A stretch of DNA of 64,000 bases, from the NCBI RefSeq assembly GCF_001509475.1, contig NZ_LLZG01000414.1:1-64000 (forward strand), read 5' to 3'. The position numbers and the translations under genes are program-made. How positions within the stretch are numbered: the first letter of the stretch is position 1; each line of letters starts with the position of its first letter. Origin of the DNA: Streptomyces regalis (GTDB lineage: Bacteria > Actinomycetota > Actinomycetes > Streptomycetales > Streptomycetaceae). The notes beneath the pieces were generated by a model. It was not told the DNA's origin, did no database searches, and saw only the letters and a list, made by a program, of their open reading frames with translations. Positions 47,265 through 60,018 of this stretch are shown piece after piece.

Positions 47265-49273
47265 TGACCGTCGCCGTGGAGAAGACCGAGAAACCGCAGA
47301 AGACCGGGGCCGTCAAGCCGCCCGCTCCCGCCAAGAGCGTGCGCAAGGTCAGCCGGTCCATGCTGGTCGGCGCCATCCTGGTCGTCTGGCTGGTGCTGTT
47401 CGTCGTCCTGCGCGGCAAGCAGACACTCGCCCTCGCGGCGGCCGACCTGACCGACCTGCACCGCTGGTTCAACGACGTCAACGACTCGATCGGCGCGAAC
47501 CGCAACTCCAATCCGCTGTTCCTGTACTTCTTCAACGAGATCCGCCTGGTCATCGACTCCCTGGTGACCTTCGTCCAGGAGCTGATCTCCCAGCCGTCCG
47601 CCGACCGGCCCGTCCCGCAGATCGGCTGGCTCGGCGTCGTCGGCATCGCCGGCTATGTCTCCTGGGCCGTGGGCAACTGGCGGGTCGCGCTGCTGGCGGT
47701 GGCCGGCTTCACCTTCCTGGGCCTTCAGGGCCTGTGGCAGGAGAGCATGGACACCCTGGCGCTCACCGTCTCCGCCGTCTTCGTGGCGCTGGTGATCGCG
47801 ATCCCGCTGGGCGTGTGGGCGGGGCTGTCCGACCGGTTCAACCGGTTCGTGACGCCCTTCCTGGACCTCATGCAGACCATGCCGACCTTCGTCTACCTGG
47901 CCCCGCTGACGCTGTTCTTCCAGATCGGCCCGGCCTCCGCCACGATCGCCACGTTGATCTACGCGGCGCCGCCGACGATCCGCATCACCGCGCACGCCAT
48001 CCGCTCCGTCCCGGAGACGACGGTGGAGGCAGCCGACTCGCTGGGTGCCACGCGACGGCAGTCCCTCATGAAGGTCCTGCTGCCGATGTCCAAGCGGACC
48101 GTGGTGATGGGCGTCAACCAGACCATCATGGCCGCCCTGGCCATGGTGACCATCGCCGCCCTGATCGACGCGCCCGGCCTCGGCAAGACCGTCGTCCAGG
48201 CACTCCAGACACTCGACGTCGGCACGGCCTTCAACGCGGGTCTGGCCATCGTCGTCATGGCCATCGTGCTGGACCGGGTCACCACCGCGGCGAGCGCACG
48301 CGAGGAGGCCGCCCGCCGCTCGAAGAACCGCTTCATCACCTGGCGACGCCCGCTGCTGGCGGCAGGTGCGGCGGTCACGGCGGTCCTGGCCTATCTGTCC
48401 CACACCTATCTGTGGGCCGCGGAGTTCCCCGGCGAGGGGAGCACCGGCAGCACCATCAGGAGCACGGCGGACAGCGTGACCACCTGGGTGCAGGACAACC
48501 TCTCGGGCGTCACCAACGCCTTCCGGGACGCCCTCACCAACAGTCTGCTCAACCCGTTCCAGGCGCTGCTCACGGACTCCCCGTGGTGGCTCGTCGGCGC
48601 GGCACTGATCGCGCTCGCCGTCGTCCTCGGCGGCTGGCGCGCCGGTATCACCACGGCTGTCTGCGTGGGTCTGCTGGTCGGCACCGGCGTGTGGTCGGAC
48701 GGCATGACGACGCTGGCGTCCACCCTTGTCGCCACGGTGCTCGTGATGCTGCTCGGCGTCGTCTTCGGCGTCTGGATGGGACGCAGCGCGCTGGTGGACC
48801 GGCTGATCCGGCCCACCCTGGACGCGGCACAGGTCATGCCGCCGTTCGTCTATCTCGTGCCGTTCCTCGCGCTGTTCGGCGCGACCCGCTTCACGGCGAT
48901 CGTCGCGGCCATCGTCTACGCGGCCCCCGTCGCCATGAAGATCATCGCGGACGGGGTGCGGAACGTGCCCGCGACGACCGTGGAGGCGGCCACCTCCGCC
49001 GGGTGCAACACCTGGCAGATCATCACCAAGGTCCAACTGCCGATGGCACGCGGCGCCCTGACTCTCGCGACCAACCAGGGCCTGATCTACGTGCTGTCGA
49101 TGGTTGTGGTGGGCGGCCTGGTAGGAGCGGGCGCCCTCGGCTACGACGTCGTGGCCGGTTTCTCACAGGGGCAGTTGTTCGGGAAGGGGCTCGCCGCAGG
49201 GCTCGCCATCGTCCTTCTCGGAGTCATGTTCGACCGGATCACTCAGGCAGCGGCGCGGCGTACCAGCGCGTAA
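47264..49273 (+). CDS. proW: Glycine betaine/proline ABC transporter permease, double-length
   Basis: 669 residues with two complete BPD_transp_1 permease domains in one chain. The first has EAADSLGATRRQSLMKVLLP (EAA loop) around residue 255 and ALAMVTIAALIDAPGLGKTV; the second has EAATSAGCNTWQIITKVQLP and LSMVVVGGLVGAGALGYDVV near the end. In most organisms one ProW dimerises; here the two halves have diverged within a fused protein. Begins with a basic N-terminus and a single extra span (MLVGAILVVWLVLFVVL). Between proV and proX. Confidence 0.93.
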
Positions 49274-49287
49274 GGAGCAACTGAACC

Positions 49288-50262
49288 ATGGCAAGGCAAG
49301 CAAGACAGTGGAGAGTCGGCGCGGCCGGCATAGCGGTCCTCGGCCTCACCCTCACCGCCTGCGGTGGTGCGAAGGTCGGTGACTCCTCGGATGCCGGCGG
49401 CTCGGGCGGCTCCGGCAAGTGCGGCACCTTCAACCTCGCGGTCAACCCGTGGGTGGGCTACGAGGCCAACGCGGCCGTCATCGCGTACGTCGCGGAGCAG
49501 GACCTCGGTTGCAAGGTCACCAAGAAGGACCTCAAGGAAGAGATCGCCTGGCAGGGCTTCGGGACGGGTGAGGTCGACGCCGTCGTCGAGAACTGGGGCC
49601 ACGACGACCTGAAGAAGAAGTACATCACCGACCAGAAGACCGCCGTCGACGCCGGTGCGACCGGCAACGAAGGTCTCATCGGCTGGTACGTGCCGCCGTG
49701 GCTGGCCAAGGAGCACCCGGACATCCTCGACTGGAACAACCTCGACAAGTACGCGGCCGAGTTCAAGACGTCGGAGTCCGGCGGCAAGGGTCAACTCCTC
49801 GACGGTGACCCGTCGTTCGTCACCAATGACGAGGCCCTGGTGAAGAACCTGAAGCTGGACTTCAAGGTCGTGTACGCGGGCAGCGAGACCGCCCTCATCC
49901 AGGCCTTCCGCAAGGCGGAGAAGGACAAGGAATGGGTGATCGGCTACTTCTACGAGCCGCAGTGGTTCATGTCCGAGGTGCCGCTGAAGAAGGTCAAGCT
50001 GCCCGAGTACAAGACGGGCTGTGACGCCGACGCCGAGAAGGTGAACTGCGACTACCCCGTGTACAAGCTGGACAAGATCGTCAGCGCGAAGTTCGCCAAG
50101 TCGGGCAGCCCCGCCTATGACCTGGTGAAGAACTTCACCTGGACCAACGACGACCAGAACACCGTGGCCAAGTACATCGCGGTGGACAAGATGACCCCCG
50201 AGGCGGCGGCCAAGAAGTGGGTCGAGGCCAACCGCGACAAGGTGGACGCCTGGATCAAGTAG
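49288..50262 (+). CDS. proX: Glycine betaine ABC transporter substrate-binding lipoprotein
   Basis: 324 residues. Lipoprotein signal with lipobox LTACGG (Cys ~25), then a low-complexity Gly/Ser linker. OpuAC-type domain: FNLAVNPWVGYEANAAVIAY, EEIAWQGFGTGEVDAVVENW, VPPWLAKEHPDILDWNN and ALIQAFRKAEKDKEWVIGYF. Aromatic residues (W, Y, F) in these segments would form the box that binds the quaternary amine. Last gene of the betB-pro operon before a strong terminator. Confidence 0.94.
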   Translation: MARQARQWRVGAAGIAVLGLTLTACGGAKVGDSSDAGGSGGSGKCGTFNLAVNPWVGYEANAAVIAYVAEQDLGCKVTKKDLKEEIAWQGFGTGEVDAVVENWGHDDLKKKYITDQKTAVDAGATGNEGLIGWYVPPWLAKEHPDILDWNNLDKYAAEFKTSESGGKGQLLDGDPSFVTNDEALVKNLKLDFKVVYAGSETALIQAFRKAEKDKEWVIGYFYEPQWFMSEVPLKKVKLPEYKTGCDADAEKVNCDYPVYKLDKIVSAKFAKSGSPAYDLVKNFTWTNDDQNTVAKYIAVDKMTPEAAAKKWVEANRDKVDAWIK

Positions 50263-50273
50263 GCCCTTCTCGG

Positions 50274-50319
50274 ATGCCCGGTGGGCGGTGCGTACGGACG
50301 CGCACCGCCCACCGGGCAT
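50274..50319 (+). terminator. Intrinsic terminator after proX
   Basis: Perfect 19-bp stem (50274-50292 with 50301-50319) followed by TCCTGTTTTT. Confidence 0.93.
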
Positions 50320-50359
50320 TCCTGTTTTTCCGGGCCGTTCTCCGACGTCACCGGACCTC

Positions 50360-52883
<2,524 letters not shown>

Positions 52884-52938
52884 CACCACGCGTCGACTCC
52901 GAGGGAATCCGGGGAAAACCGAGGAAGGAGCACCGCCG

Positions 52939-53799
52939 GTGAACGCACAGCTGCTCGACGGCAAGACGACCGCCGCCGACATCCGCCGCGAACTCGCGGA
53001 GCGCGTGGCCAAGTTGACGGCCACCAACGGCCGCCCGCCGGGCCTCGGCACGGTCCTGGTCGGCGACGACCCGGGCAGCCATGCCTACGTCGGCGGAAAG
53101 CACCGCGACTGCGCCCAGGTCGGCATCGCCTCGATCCGCCGGGACCTGCCCGCCGACGCCTCACAGGAGCAGGTCGAGGAGACGATCGACGAGCTCAACG
53201 CCGACCCGGCCTGCACCGGTTACATCGTCCAGCTCCCGCTGCCGCGCCACCTGGACGCCAACGCCGTACTGGAACGCATGGACCCGGCCAAGGACGCCGA
53301 CGGACTGCACCCCGTCAACCTCGGCCGGCTCACCCTGGGCGTCGAGGCCCCGCTGCCGTGCACCCCGCGCGGCATCGTCGAACTGCTCCGCCGCCACGAG
53401 GTACCGCTCGCCGGAGCGCGCGTCTGCGTGATCGGCCGCGGCATCACCGTCGGACGCCCGATCGGCCTCCTCCTCACCCGCCGCTCCGAGAACGCCACCG
53501 TGACCCTCTGCCACACCGGCACCAAGGGCCTTGCCTGGCACGTACGGGAGGCGGACATCGTCATCGCCGCCGCCGGCTCGCCCGGACTGGTCACCAAGGA
53601 CATGCTGCGCCCCGGCGCCGCGGTCCTGGATGTCGGCATCACCCGCACCGACCAGGGCCTGGTCGGCGACATCCACCCGGACGCCGCCCAGGTCGCCGGA
53701 TGGATCGCGCCCATGCCCGGAGGCGTGGGCCCCATGACCCGGGCGATGTTGCTGGCCAACGTCGTCGAGGCCGCCGAGAGGAACGCCACCGCCGTATGA
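52939..53799 (+). CDS. folD: Bifunctional methylene-THF dehydrogenase/cyclohydrolase
   Basis: 286 residues. Active-site region [20 protein letters not shown] (Y..K pair), [55 protein letters not shown] site [14 protein letters not shown] and C-terminal [20 protein letters not shown]. Oxidises the methylene-THF made by the flanking demethylases to 10-formyl-THF, the PurU substrate. GTG follows GAGGAAGGAG. An accessory copy, embedded in the betaine operon. Confidence 0.95.
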   Translation: MNAQLLDGKTTAADIRRELAERVAKLTATNGRPPGLGTVLVGDDPGSHAYVGGKHRDCAQVGIASIRRDLPADASQEQVEETIDELNADPACTGYIVQLPLPRHLDANAVLERMDPAKDADGLHPVNLGRLTLGVEAPLPCTPRGIVELLRRHEVPLAGARVCVIGRGITVGRPIGLLLTRRSENATVTLCHTGTKGLAWHVREADIVIAAAGSPGLVTKDMLRPGAAVLDVGITRTDQGLVGDIHPDAAQVAGWIAPMPGGVGPMTRAMLLANVVEAAERNATAV

Positions 53800-53873
53800 A
53801 CGCGCACGTCCCCAAGCACCCGCAGAATCCGCACCTCGAAGAAGCCCTTTCAGAAGACGGAGACGTCCGATGA
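53796..53873 (+). CDS. Possible 25-residue coupled peptide between folD and soxB
   Basis: ATG overlaps the folD stop (ATGA) and its own stop overlaps the soxB start (ATGA), so ribosomes could pass through all three. Sequence is hydrophilic ([20 protein letters not shown]...). No motif. It may be only a coupling device for soxB translation. Confidence 0.35.
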   Translation: MNAHVPKHPQNPHLEEALSEDGDVR

Positions 53874-55102
53874 GCCCCCGCATCCCCGGCGCCGACCTCC
53901 CCGACCACCCCGACTGGCTGTGGCGCAACCCCGAGCCCAAGCGGTCGTACGACGTGGTGATCGTCGGCGGCGGCGGACACGGCCTGGCCACCGCGCACTA
54001 CCTCGCCAAGAACCACGGCATCACCAATGTCGCGGTGCTGGAGAAGGGCTGGCTCGCGGGCGGCAACATGGCCCGCAACACCACGATCATCCGCTCCAAC
54101 TACCTGTGGGACGAGAGCGCCGGCATCTACGAGCACGCGCTCAAGCTCTGGGAGGGCCTGGCGGACGAGCTCGACTACCCGATCCTCTTCTCCCAGCGCG
54201 GCGTGCTGAACCTGGCCCACAGCCTCCAGGACGTCCGCGACAGCGTGCGGCGCGTCGAGGCGAACCGCCTCAACGGCGTGGACGCGGAGTGGCTCGACGC
54301 GGACGGCGTCAAGGAAGTCTGCCCGATCGTCAACATCTCCCAGGACGTGCGCTACCCGGTCCTGGGCGCCACGTACCAGCCGCGCGCGGGCATCGCCAAG
54401 CACGACTACGTCGCCTGGGGCCTGGCCCGCTCGGCCGACGCCGCCGGCATCGACATCATCCAGAACTGCGAGGTCACCGGCCTCGACGTGGTCGGCAACC
54501 GGGTCGTCGGCGTCCAGACCAACCTCGGCCCCATCGCGGCCGGCAAGGTCGCGCTCTGCTCGGCGGGCCACACCTCGGTCCTCGCGGCGATGGCGGGCAT
54601 CGAACTCCCCATCCAGAGCCACCCGTTGCAGGCCCTGGTCTCCGAGCTCCTGGAGCCGGTGCACCCCACGGTCGTCATGTCCAACGCCGTCCACGTGTAT
54701 GTAAGCCAAGCCCACAAGGGCGAGCTGGTGATGGGCGCGGGCATCGACGCGTACAACTCGTACACCCAGCGCGGCGCCTTCCACATCATCGAGGAGCAGA
54801 TGGCGGCGGCCCTGGAGCTGTTCCCGGTCTTCGCCCGCGCCCACGTGCTGCGCACCTGGGGCGGCATCGTCGACACCAGCCCCGACGCCTCACCGATCAT
54901 CGGGCTCAGCCCCGTCGACAACCTCTACCTCAACTGCGGCTGGGGAACGGGCGGTTTCAAGGCCACCCCGGGCGTCGGCTGGGTCTACGCCCACACCATC
55001 GCCCACGACACCCCGCACGCCCTCAACGCCCCCTTCTCGCTCGACCGTTTCACCACCGGCGCGCTCGTCGACGAGCACGGCGCTGCCGCGGTGGCCCACT
55101 AG
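53870..55102 (+). CDS. soxB: Sarcosine oxidase beta subunit
   Basis: 410 residues. FAD/NAD folds [20 protein letters not shown] and [20 protein letters not shown] (His/Arg flavin region), then [20 protein letters not shown] and C-terminal [36 protein letters not shown]. These are hallmarks of the heterotetrameric-type sarcosine oxidase beta chain carrying covalent FMN. Acts in the cytoplasm on sarcosine. Eleven bases before the delta-alpha gene. Confidence 0.94.
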   Translation: MSPRIPGADLPDHPDWLWRNPEPKRSYDVVIVGGGGHGLATAHYLAKNHGITNVAVLEKGWLAGGNMARNTTIIRSNYLWDESAGIYEHALKLWEGLADELDYPILFSQRGVLNLAHSLQDVRDSVRRVEANRLNGVDAEWLDADGVKEVCPIVNISQDVRYPVLGATYQPRAGIAKHDYVAWGLARSADAAGIDIIQNCEVTGLDVVGNRVVGVQTNLGPIAAGKVALCSAGHTSVLAAMAGIELPIQSHPLQALVSELLEPVHPTVVMSNAVHVYVSQAHKGELVMGAGIDAYNSYTQRGAFHIIEEQMAAALELFPVFARAHVLRTWGGIVDTSPDASPIIGLSPVDNLYLNCGWGTGGFKATPGVGWVYAHTIAHDTPHALNAPFSLDRFTTGALVDEHGAAAVAH

Positions 55103-55113
55103 GGAGCCGAACC

Positions 55114-58100
55114 ATGCTGCTCATCCCCTGCCCGTGGTGCGGGCCCCGCGACGAGGCCGAGTTCCACTACGGCGGCCAGGCCCACGTGCCGTACCCGGAG
55201 GACCCGGCGTCCCTCTCCGACCAGGAGTGGGCCCGCTACCTCTTCTTCCGCGACAACCCGAAGGGCCCCTTCGCCGAGCGCTGGAGCCACGCGGCGGGCT
55301 GCCGCCGCTGGTTCAACGCGGTACGGGACACATCGACGAACGAGATCCTGACGGTGTACAGGTCGGGCGAGGAACGCCCGGCAACTCCCGAGCCGAGGCC
55401 AGTATTTTCAGCCCGTCCGGCGTTTGAGGACGAGGCCCCTTCAGGGCCGACGGGGGTCCAGGGGGCAGAGCCCCCTGGCGGGGTAGAAGGGGCGGAGCCC
55501 CTTCAGGATGGGACGGGTAGGGGCGGCGGGGGCGAGACCAATCCGTTCCGCCACGCGAGCCGCGGCCGAATCGACCGCGACACCCCCCTCACCTTCACCT
55601 TCGACGGCACCGAATACCAGGGCTACCGAGGCGACACCCTCGCCTCCGCCCTCCTCGCCAACGGCGTCATCCAGGCCGGCACCAGCATCAAGCTCGGCCG
55701 CCCCCGAGGCATCTTCTCCGCCGGCGTCGAAGAGCCCAACGCGGTCATCCAGATCGAGGAACCCTTCCCGGAGCCCATGCTCCCCGCGACGACCGTCGAG
55801 CTCTACGACGGCCTGGTCGCGACCAGCCTCCCCGGCCAGGGCCGCCTCGCCACCGACCCGGACCCCGCCCGCTACGACGCCGTACACGCCCACTGCGACC
55901 TGCTGATCGTCGGCGCCGGCCCGGCCGGCCTCGCGGCAGCGGCGGCCGCGGCGAGAAGCGGCGCCCGCGTCATCCTCGCCGACGACCAGCCGGAACCCGG
56001 CGGCAGCCTCCTCGGCACGGCCGAGCACCTCGACTGGGTACGGGAGGTGACGGAGCTGCTCGACGCCGCCCCCGAGGTCCGCGTCCTGCCGCGCACCACC
56101 GTCTTCGGCTACTACGACGACAACCACCTCCTCGCCGTCGAGCGCCGCACCAACCATCTCGGCGCCGGCGCCCCCGAGAACGTCTCCCGCGAACGCGTCT
56201 GGCGCATCCGCGCCCGCCGGGTCGTCCTCGCCACCGGCGCCCACGAGCGTTCGCTGGCGTTCGCGAACAACGATCGCCCCGGCGTGATGCTGGCCTCCTC
56301 GGCCCGCACCCACGTCAACCGCCACGGAGTCCTGCCCGGCCGTCACGCTGTGGTCTTCACGACCAACGACAGCGCGTACGCAGCGGCCCTGGACCTCGCC
56401 TCGGCGGGCCTTGCCGTCGCGGCGATCGTCGACACCCGTCCCGAACCGGGGGAGTGGGCCGAGCGTGCGAGGGCGGCCGGCATCGAGGTGCTGGCCGGGC
56501 ACGCCGTCACCGGCACGGAGGGCGAGGCACGCCTCACCGCCGTGACCGTCGCACCGTACGGAGAGTCCGCGGGGCGGCGCGAGTTCGCCGCCGACCTGCT
56601 GCTGGTCTCCGGCGGCTGGAACCCGGTGGCGCACCTGTTCAGCCAGTCCGGTGGCAAGCTGCGCCACGACGAGACGCTGGGCTCCTTCGTCCCCGACACC
56701 TGCCGCCAGGCCGTCGAGGTCGCGGGCAGCGCGAGCGGCGTCCTCGACCCGGCCGCGGTCCTGGCACAGGGCGCGGCCGCCGGTGCCCGTGCCATCGAGG
56801 CCGAGGGGTACCCGCCCGAGGCGCCCCGCCTCCCCGAGGTGCCCGCGCAGCCGCGGCCGACGCCGCCGATGCACGTGTACGTCGTCCCGGGTGCCGCGGA
56901 CGGTCCCTGCTTCGTCGATCTCCAGCGTGACGTCACCGTCGACGACCTGGCCCGTGCGACCGGCGCCGGTCTGCGCTCGGTCGAGCACACCAAGCGCTAC
57001 ACCACGGCCGGCACCGCCAACGACCAGGGCAAGACCTCCGGCATCCTGGCCAGCGGCGTTGTAGCCGAACTGCTGGGCGTGGACATCTCGGCGCTCGGCA
57101 CGACCACGTTCCGCCCGCCGTACACGCCGGTCTCCTTCGCCGCCCTCGCCGGCCGCGACCGGGGCGTGCTGAGCGACCCGGTCCGCACGACCGCCATCCA
57201 TGAGTGGCATGTCGCGCACGGTGCCCTGTTCGAGAACGTCGGCCAGTGGAAGCGCCCCTGGTACTACCCGCGAGGTGGCGAGGACATGGAAGCCGCCGTA
57301 CTGCGCGAGTGCGCCGCCACCCGCGAGAGCGTCGGCTTCATGGACGCCTCCACCCTCGGCAAGATCGACGTGCAGGGCCCGGACGCAGGCGTCTTCCTCG
57401 ACCGGCTCTACACCAACATGATGTCCACCCTGAAGGTCGGCATGATCCGCTACGGCGTCATGTGCCGCCCGGACGGCATGGTCTTCGACGACGGCACGGT
57501 CATCCGCGTCGCCCCGGAGCGCTTCCTGGTCACCACGACGACGGGCAACGCCGCCGCCGTACTCGACTGGATGGAGGAGTGGCACCAGACCGAGTGGCCC
57601 GAGCTGAAGGTCCACTGCACCTCCGTGACCGAGCAGTGGGCCACGGTCGCCCTGGTCGGTCCGAAGTCCCGCGAGGTCCTCGCCTCCCTCGCGCCCCGAC
57701 TGGCCGTGGCCAACGACGACTTCCCGTTCATGGCCTGGCGGGAGACGACCGTCGCGGGCATCGAGGCCCGGGTCTGCCGGATCAGCTTCTCCGGCGAACT
57801 CGCCTTCGAGATCAACGTGTCACCGTGGCAGGGCCTCGCCCTGTGGGAGGCCGTGTACGAGGCCGGCGCCCCGTACGGCATCACCCCGTACGGCACGGAG
57901 ACCATGCACGTCCTGCGTGCCGAGAAGGGCTACCCGATCATCGGCCAGGACACCGACGGCACGGTCACTCCGCAGGACCTCGGCATGAGCTGGGTGGTGT
58001 CGAAGAAGAAGCCGGACTTCGTCGGCAAGCGGTCCTACGCCCGCGCGGACACGTCCCGTCCCGACCGCAAGCACCTGGTCGGCCTGCTCCCCGAGGACCC

Positions 58101-58356
58101 GGGGACCTTCCTCCCGGAGGGCACCCACCTGATCGCCGACGGTGTGGTGCCGACCCCGCCGGTCCCCATGCTCGGCCATGTCACCTCCAGCTATCGCAGC
58201 GCCGCCCTCGGCCGCACGTTCGCGCTCGCCCTGATCAAGGGCGGCCGGGACCGTATCGGCGAGCGGCTGTACGCCCCCGTCGGCGACCAACTGGTGCCGG
58301 TGACCGTCGCCGGCCCCGTCCTCTACGACCCCGAAGGAGCTCGCCGCGATGGCTGA
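55114..58356 (+). CDS. soxDA: Sarcosine oxidase delta-alpha fusion
   Basis: One open frame of 1080 residues. Residues 1-90 are a complete delta subunit with zinc-type Cys CPWCGPRDEAEFHYGG, ARYLFFRDNPKGPFAERW and HAAGCRRWFNAVRDTSTNEI. Residues ~98-141 are a Gly/Pro/Glu-rich linker encoded by an intergenic repeat. From ~145 comes the alpha subunit: NPFRHASRGRIDRDTPLTFT, dinucleotide fold CDLLIVGAGPAGLAAAAAAA, IEPFPEPM-like region, RPPYTPVSFAALAGRDRG, and a GcvT-like C-terminus (AEKGYPIIGQDTDGTVTPQD). No ATG/GTG/TTG start or stop separates the parts in frame. In other actinomycetes the two subunits are usually separate; a fusion would fix 1:1 stoichiometry. The 3' end overlaps soxG by eight bases. 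Confidence 0.85.
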   Translation: MLLIPCPWCGPRDEAEFHYGGQAHVPYPEDPASLSDQEWARYLFFRDNPKGPFAERWSHAAGCRRWFNAVRDTSTNEILTVYRSGEERPATPEPRPVFSARPAFEDEAPSGPTGVQGAEPPGGVEGAEPLQDGTGRGGGGETNPFRHASRGRIDRDTPLTFTFDGTEYQGYRGDTLASALLANGVIQAGTSIKLGRPRGIFSAGVEEPNAVIQIEEPFPEPMLPATTVELYDGLVATSLPGQGRLATDPDPARYDAVHAHCDLLIVGAGPAGLAAAAAAARSGARVILADDQPEPGGSLLGTAEHLDWVREVTELLDAAPEVRVLPRTTVFGYYDDNHLLAVERRTNHLGAGAPENVSRERVWRIRARRVVLATGAHERSLAFANNDRPGVMLASSARTHVNRHGVLPGRHAVVFTTNDSAYAAALDLASAGLAVAAIVDTRPEPGEWAERARAAGIEVLAGHAVTGTEGEARLTAVTVAPYGESAGRREFAADLLLVSGGWNPVAHLFSQSGGKLRHDETLGSFVPDTCRQAVEVAGSASGVLDPAAVLAQGAAAGARAIEAEGYPPEAPRLPEVPAQPRPTPPMHVYVVPGAADGPCFVDLQRDVTVDDLARATGAGLRSVEHTKRYTTAGTANDQGKTSGILASGVVAELLGVDISALGTTTFRPPYTPVSFAALAGRDRGVLSDPVRTTAIHEWHVAHGALFENVGQWKRPWYYPRGGEDMEAAVLRECAATRESVGFMDASTLGKIDVQGPDAGVFLDRLYTNMMSTLKVGMIRYGVMCRPDGMVFDDGTVIRVAPERFLVTTTTGNAAAVLDWMEEWHQTEWPELKVHCTSVTEQWATVALVGPKSREVLASLAPRLAVANDDFPFMAWRETTVAGIEARVCRISFSGELAFEINVSPWQGLALWEAVYEAGAPYGITPYGTETMHVLRAEKGYPIIGQDTDGTVTPQDLGMSWVVSKKKPDFVGKRSYARADTSRPDRKHLVGLLPEDPGTFLPEGTHLIADGVVPTPPVPMLGHVTSSYRSAALGRTFALALIKGGRDRIGERLYAPVGDQLVPVTVAGPVLYDPEGARRDG
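55405..55535. repeat. Streptomyces intergenic repeat inside a coding frame
   Basis: Contains the widespread CAGCCCGTCCGGCGTTTGAG and ATGGGACGGGTAGGGGCGG boxes and two hairpins: CCAGGGGGC/GCCCCCTGG (55458-55478) and GAAGGGGC/GCCCCTTC (55486-55504). Elsewhere such elements lie between genes; here it is translated as the soxD-soxA linker. Confidence 0.85.
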
Positions 58357-58951
58357 CACCGCCCTTACCGCCCCGCTCCGCAGCCCGCTGTCGCATGTCG
58401 CCGACCGCCTGGCCACCGCGACACACGCGTCCGGGGGTGCGATCAGGCTGGCCGAACTCCCCTTCCTGGCCCAGCTCAACGTGCGCCTCGACGTCAAGGG
58501 AGCGGCGGCGGAAGCCGTCGGGCTCGCACTGGACCTGCAACTGCCGCTCCAGCCGAACAGTGTCGTACGCGCGGGGGAGCTGACCGTGCTGTGGCTCGGC
58601 CCGGACGAGTGGCTGCTGGTGGGACCGCAGGGCAGCGAGCGGGACCTGGAGAGCCGGATCCGGGAGGCGGCGGGGGACGAGCACGTCTCGGTCACCGACG
58701 TCTCCGCGCAGCGCACCACGCTCCTCGTCACGGGCCCGCGCGCCCAGGACCTGCTGGCCCACGGCTGTCCGCTGGACCTGCATCCGCGGGCCTTCGGCTC
58801 CGGCCGCTGCGCTCAGACGACACTGGGCCGTACACAGGTCGTCCTAGTGGCCCGGGACGAACCCAGGGCCGGATTCTGGGTCCTGGTGCGCTCGACGTTC
58901 GCCGGCTATCTGGCGGACTGGCTGCTCGACGCGGCGACCGAGTACCTCTGA
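58349..58951 (+). CDS. soxG: Sarcosine oxidase gamma subunit
   Basis: 200 residues; LAELPFLAQLNVRLDVKGAA, VLWLGPDEWLLVGPQGSERD, SVTDVSAQRTTLLVTGPRAQ, HGCPLDLHPRAFGSGRCAQT and FWVLVRSTFAGYLADWLLDA are typical SoxG segments, a GcvT-related fold. Completes the sarcosine oxidase. ATG overlaps the upstream stop; GAAGGAG stands before it. Confidence 0.92.
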   Translation: MADTALTAPLRSPLSHVADRLATATHASGGAIRLAELPFLAQLNVRLDVKGAAAEAVGLALDLQLPLQPNSVVRAGELTVLWLGPDEWLLVGPQGSERDLESRIREAAGDEHVSVTDVSAQRTTLLVTGPRAQDLLAHGCPLDLHPRAFGSGRCAQTTLGRTQVVLVARDEPRAGFWVLVRSTFAGYLADWLLDAATEYL

Positions 58952-58981
58952 GAAAACCCGACGGGCCCGCACCCCGTCGGC

Positions 58982-59016
58982 CCCTGTGGGAGCTCCGCTC
59001 AGGAGCTCCCACAGGG
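58982..59016 (+). terminator. Terminator after soxG
   Basis: Perfect 15-bp stem (58982-58996 with 59002-59016), loop GCTCA, followed by CTTTGT. Confidence 0.88.
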
Positions 59017-59061
59017 CTTTGTACAGCACGTTTCGTCATACGCATCGAAAGTCGGACGCCT

Positions 59062-60018
59062 GTGACCGCCACCGCCACCGCCACCGCCACCTCCACCGCC
59101 CACGCCACCACTCCACCCCACCGGGGAACACCGGTACGGCGTCCGGGAACCCCCGTACTCCACCCGCGGGGGCTGCCACGCCCCGGCCGGACGCTGGTCA
59201 TGGGTGTCGTGAACGTGACGCCGGACTCGTTCTCCGACGGCGGGCTGTCGTTCGCCGCCGACGCCGCGGTCACGCACGGGCTCGCGCTGCTCGAACAGGG
59301 CGCGGACATCGTGGACGTGGGCGGCGAGTCGACCCGCCCCGGCGCGGCACGCCCGCCGGTGGAGGAGGAGCTGCGACGCGTCCTGCCCGTCGTCCGGGAA
59401 CTCTCCGCGGCGGGCGCGATCGTGAGCGTCGACACCATGCGGGCGGAGGTCGCCGCACGCGCGCTGGACGCGGGTGCGCGGCTGGTCAACGACGTCTCGG
59501 GGGGCCTCGCCGACCCCGCGATGCTGCCGCTGATGGCCCGGGCGGGCACGCCGTACGTGCTGATGCACTGGCGTGGACACTCCGCCGGCATGCAGGCGAA
59601 CGCCGTCTACGACGACGTCGTCACCGATGTGCTCGACGAGCTGCGGCTGAGGATCGAGGCCGCGCTGGAGGCGGGGATGGCGCCCGACTGCCTGGCCGTC
59701 GACCCCGGGCTGGGCTTCGCCAAGACGCCCGACCACAACTGGGAGCTGCTGGGCCGGCTGGGTGACGTCATGGCCCTGGGGCACCCCGTCCTCGTGGGCG
59801 CGTCACGCAAGTCGTTCCTGGGCAGTCTGCTGGCCGACCGGACGACGGGACAGCCCCGCCCCGCGCGGCTGCGCGATGCCGCGACCACCGCCGTGTCCGT
59901 ACTCGCCGCCGCACAGGGCGTCTGGTGTCTGCGTGTGCACGACGTCGCGTCGACGGCGGACGCGGTACGGGTGACGGCCCGCTGGGGCGTCGAGGCTGTG
60001 GAGCCTCAGCCCAGGTAG
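59062..60018 (+). CDS. folP: Dihydropteroate synthase
   Basis: About 318 residues. Signatures: LVMGVVNVTPDSFSDGG, DIVDVGGESTRPGA, IVSVDTMRAEVAARALDAGA, LVNDVSGGLADPAM, YVLMHWRGHSAGM, DPGLGFAKTPDHNWELL and VGASRKSFLG, all diagnostic. Joins 4-aminobenzoate to the pterin in folate synthesis. N-terminus has an odd Thr/Ala run (TATATATA) from ACCGCC hexamer repeats at 59065-59100; the true start may lie nearer MGVVNV. The last 13 bases overlap the convergent IclR gene. An accessory folP suggests extra THF demand from demethylation. Confidence 0.92.
   Translation: MTATATATATSTAHATTPPHRGTPVRRPGTPVLHPRGLPRPGRTLVMGVVNVTPDSFSDGGLSFAADAAVTHGLALLEQGADIVDVGGESTRPGAARPPVEEELRRVLPVVRELSAAGAIVSVDTMRAEVAARALDAGARLVNDVSGGLADPAMLPLMARAGTPYVLMHWRGHSAGMQANAVYDDVVTDVLDELRLRIEAALEAGMAPDCLAVDPGLGFAKTPDHNWELLGRLGDVMALGHPVLVGASRKSFLGSLLADRTTGQPRPARLRDAATTAVSVLAAAQGVWCLRVHDVASTADAVRVTARWGVEAVEPQPR

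Noticed and set aside
53920..55113. In-frame extension of the delta-alpha gene upstream across soxB to give ~1478 residues
   Set aside because: It is a shadow frame of soxB with Arg/Pro-rich composition; the delta subunit starts at 55114 with family-typical MLLIPCPWCG.
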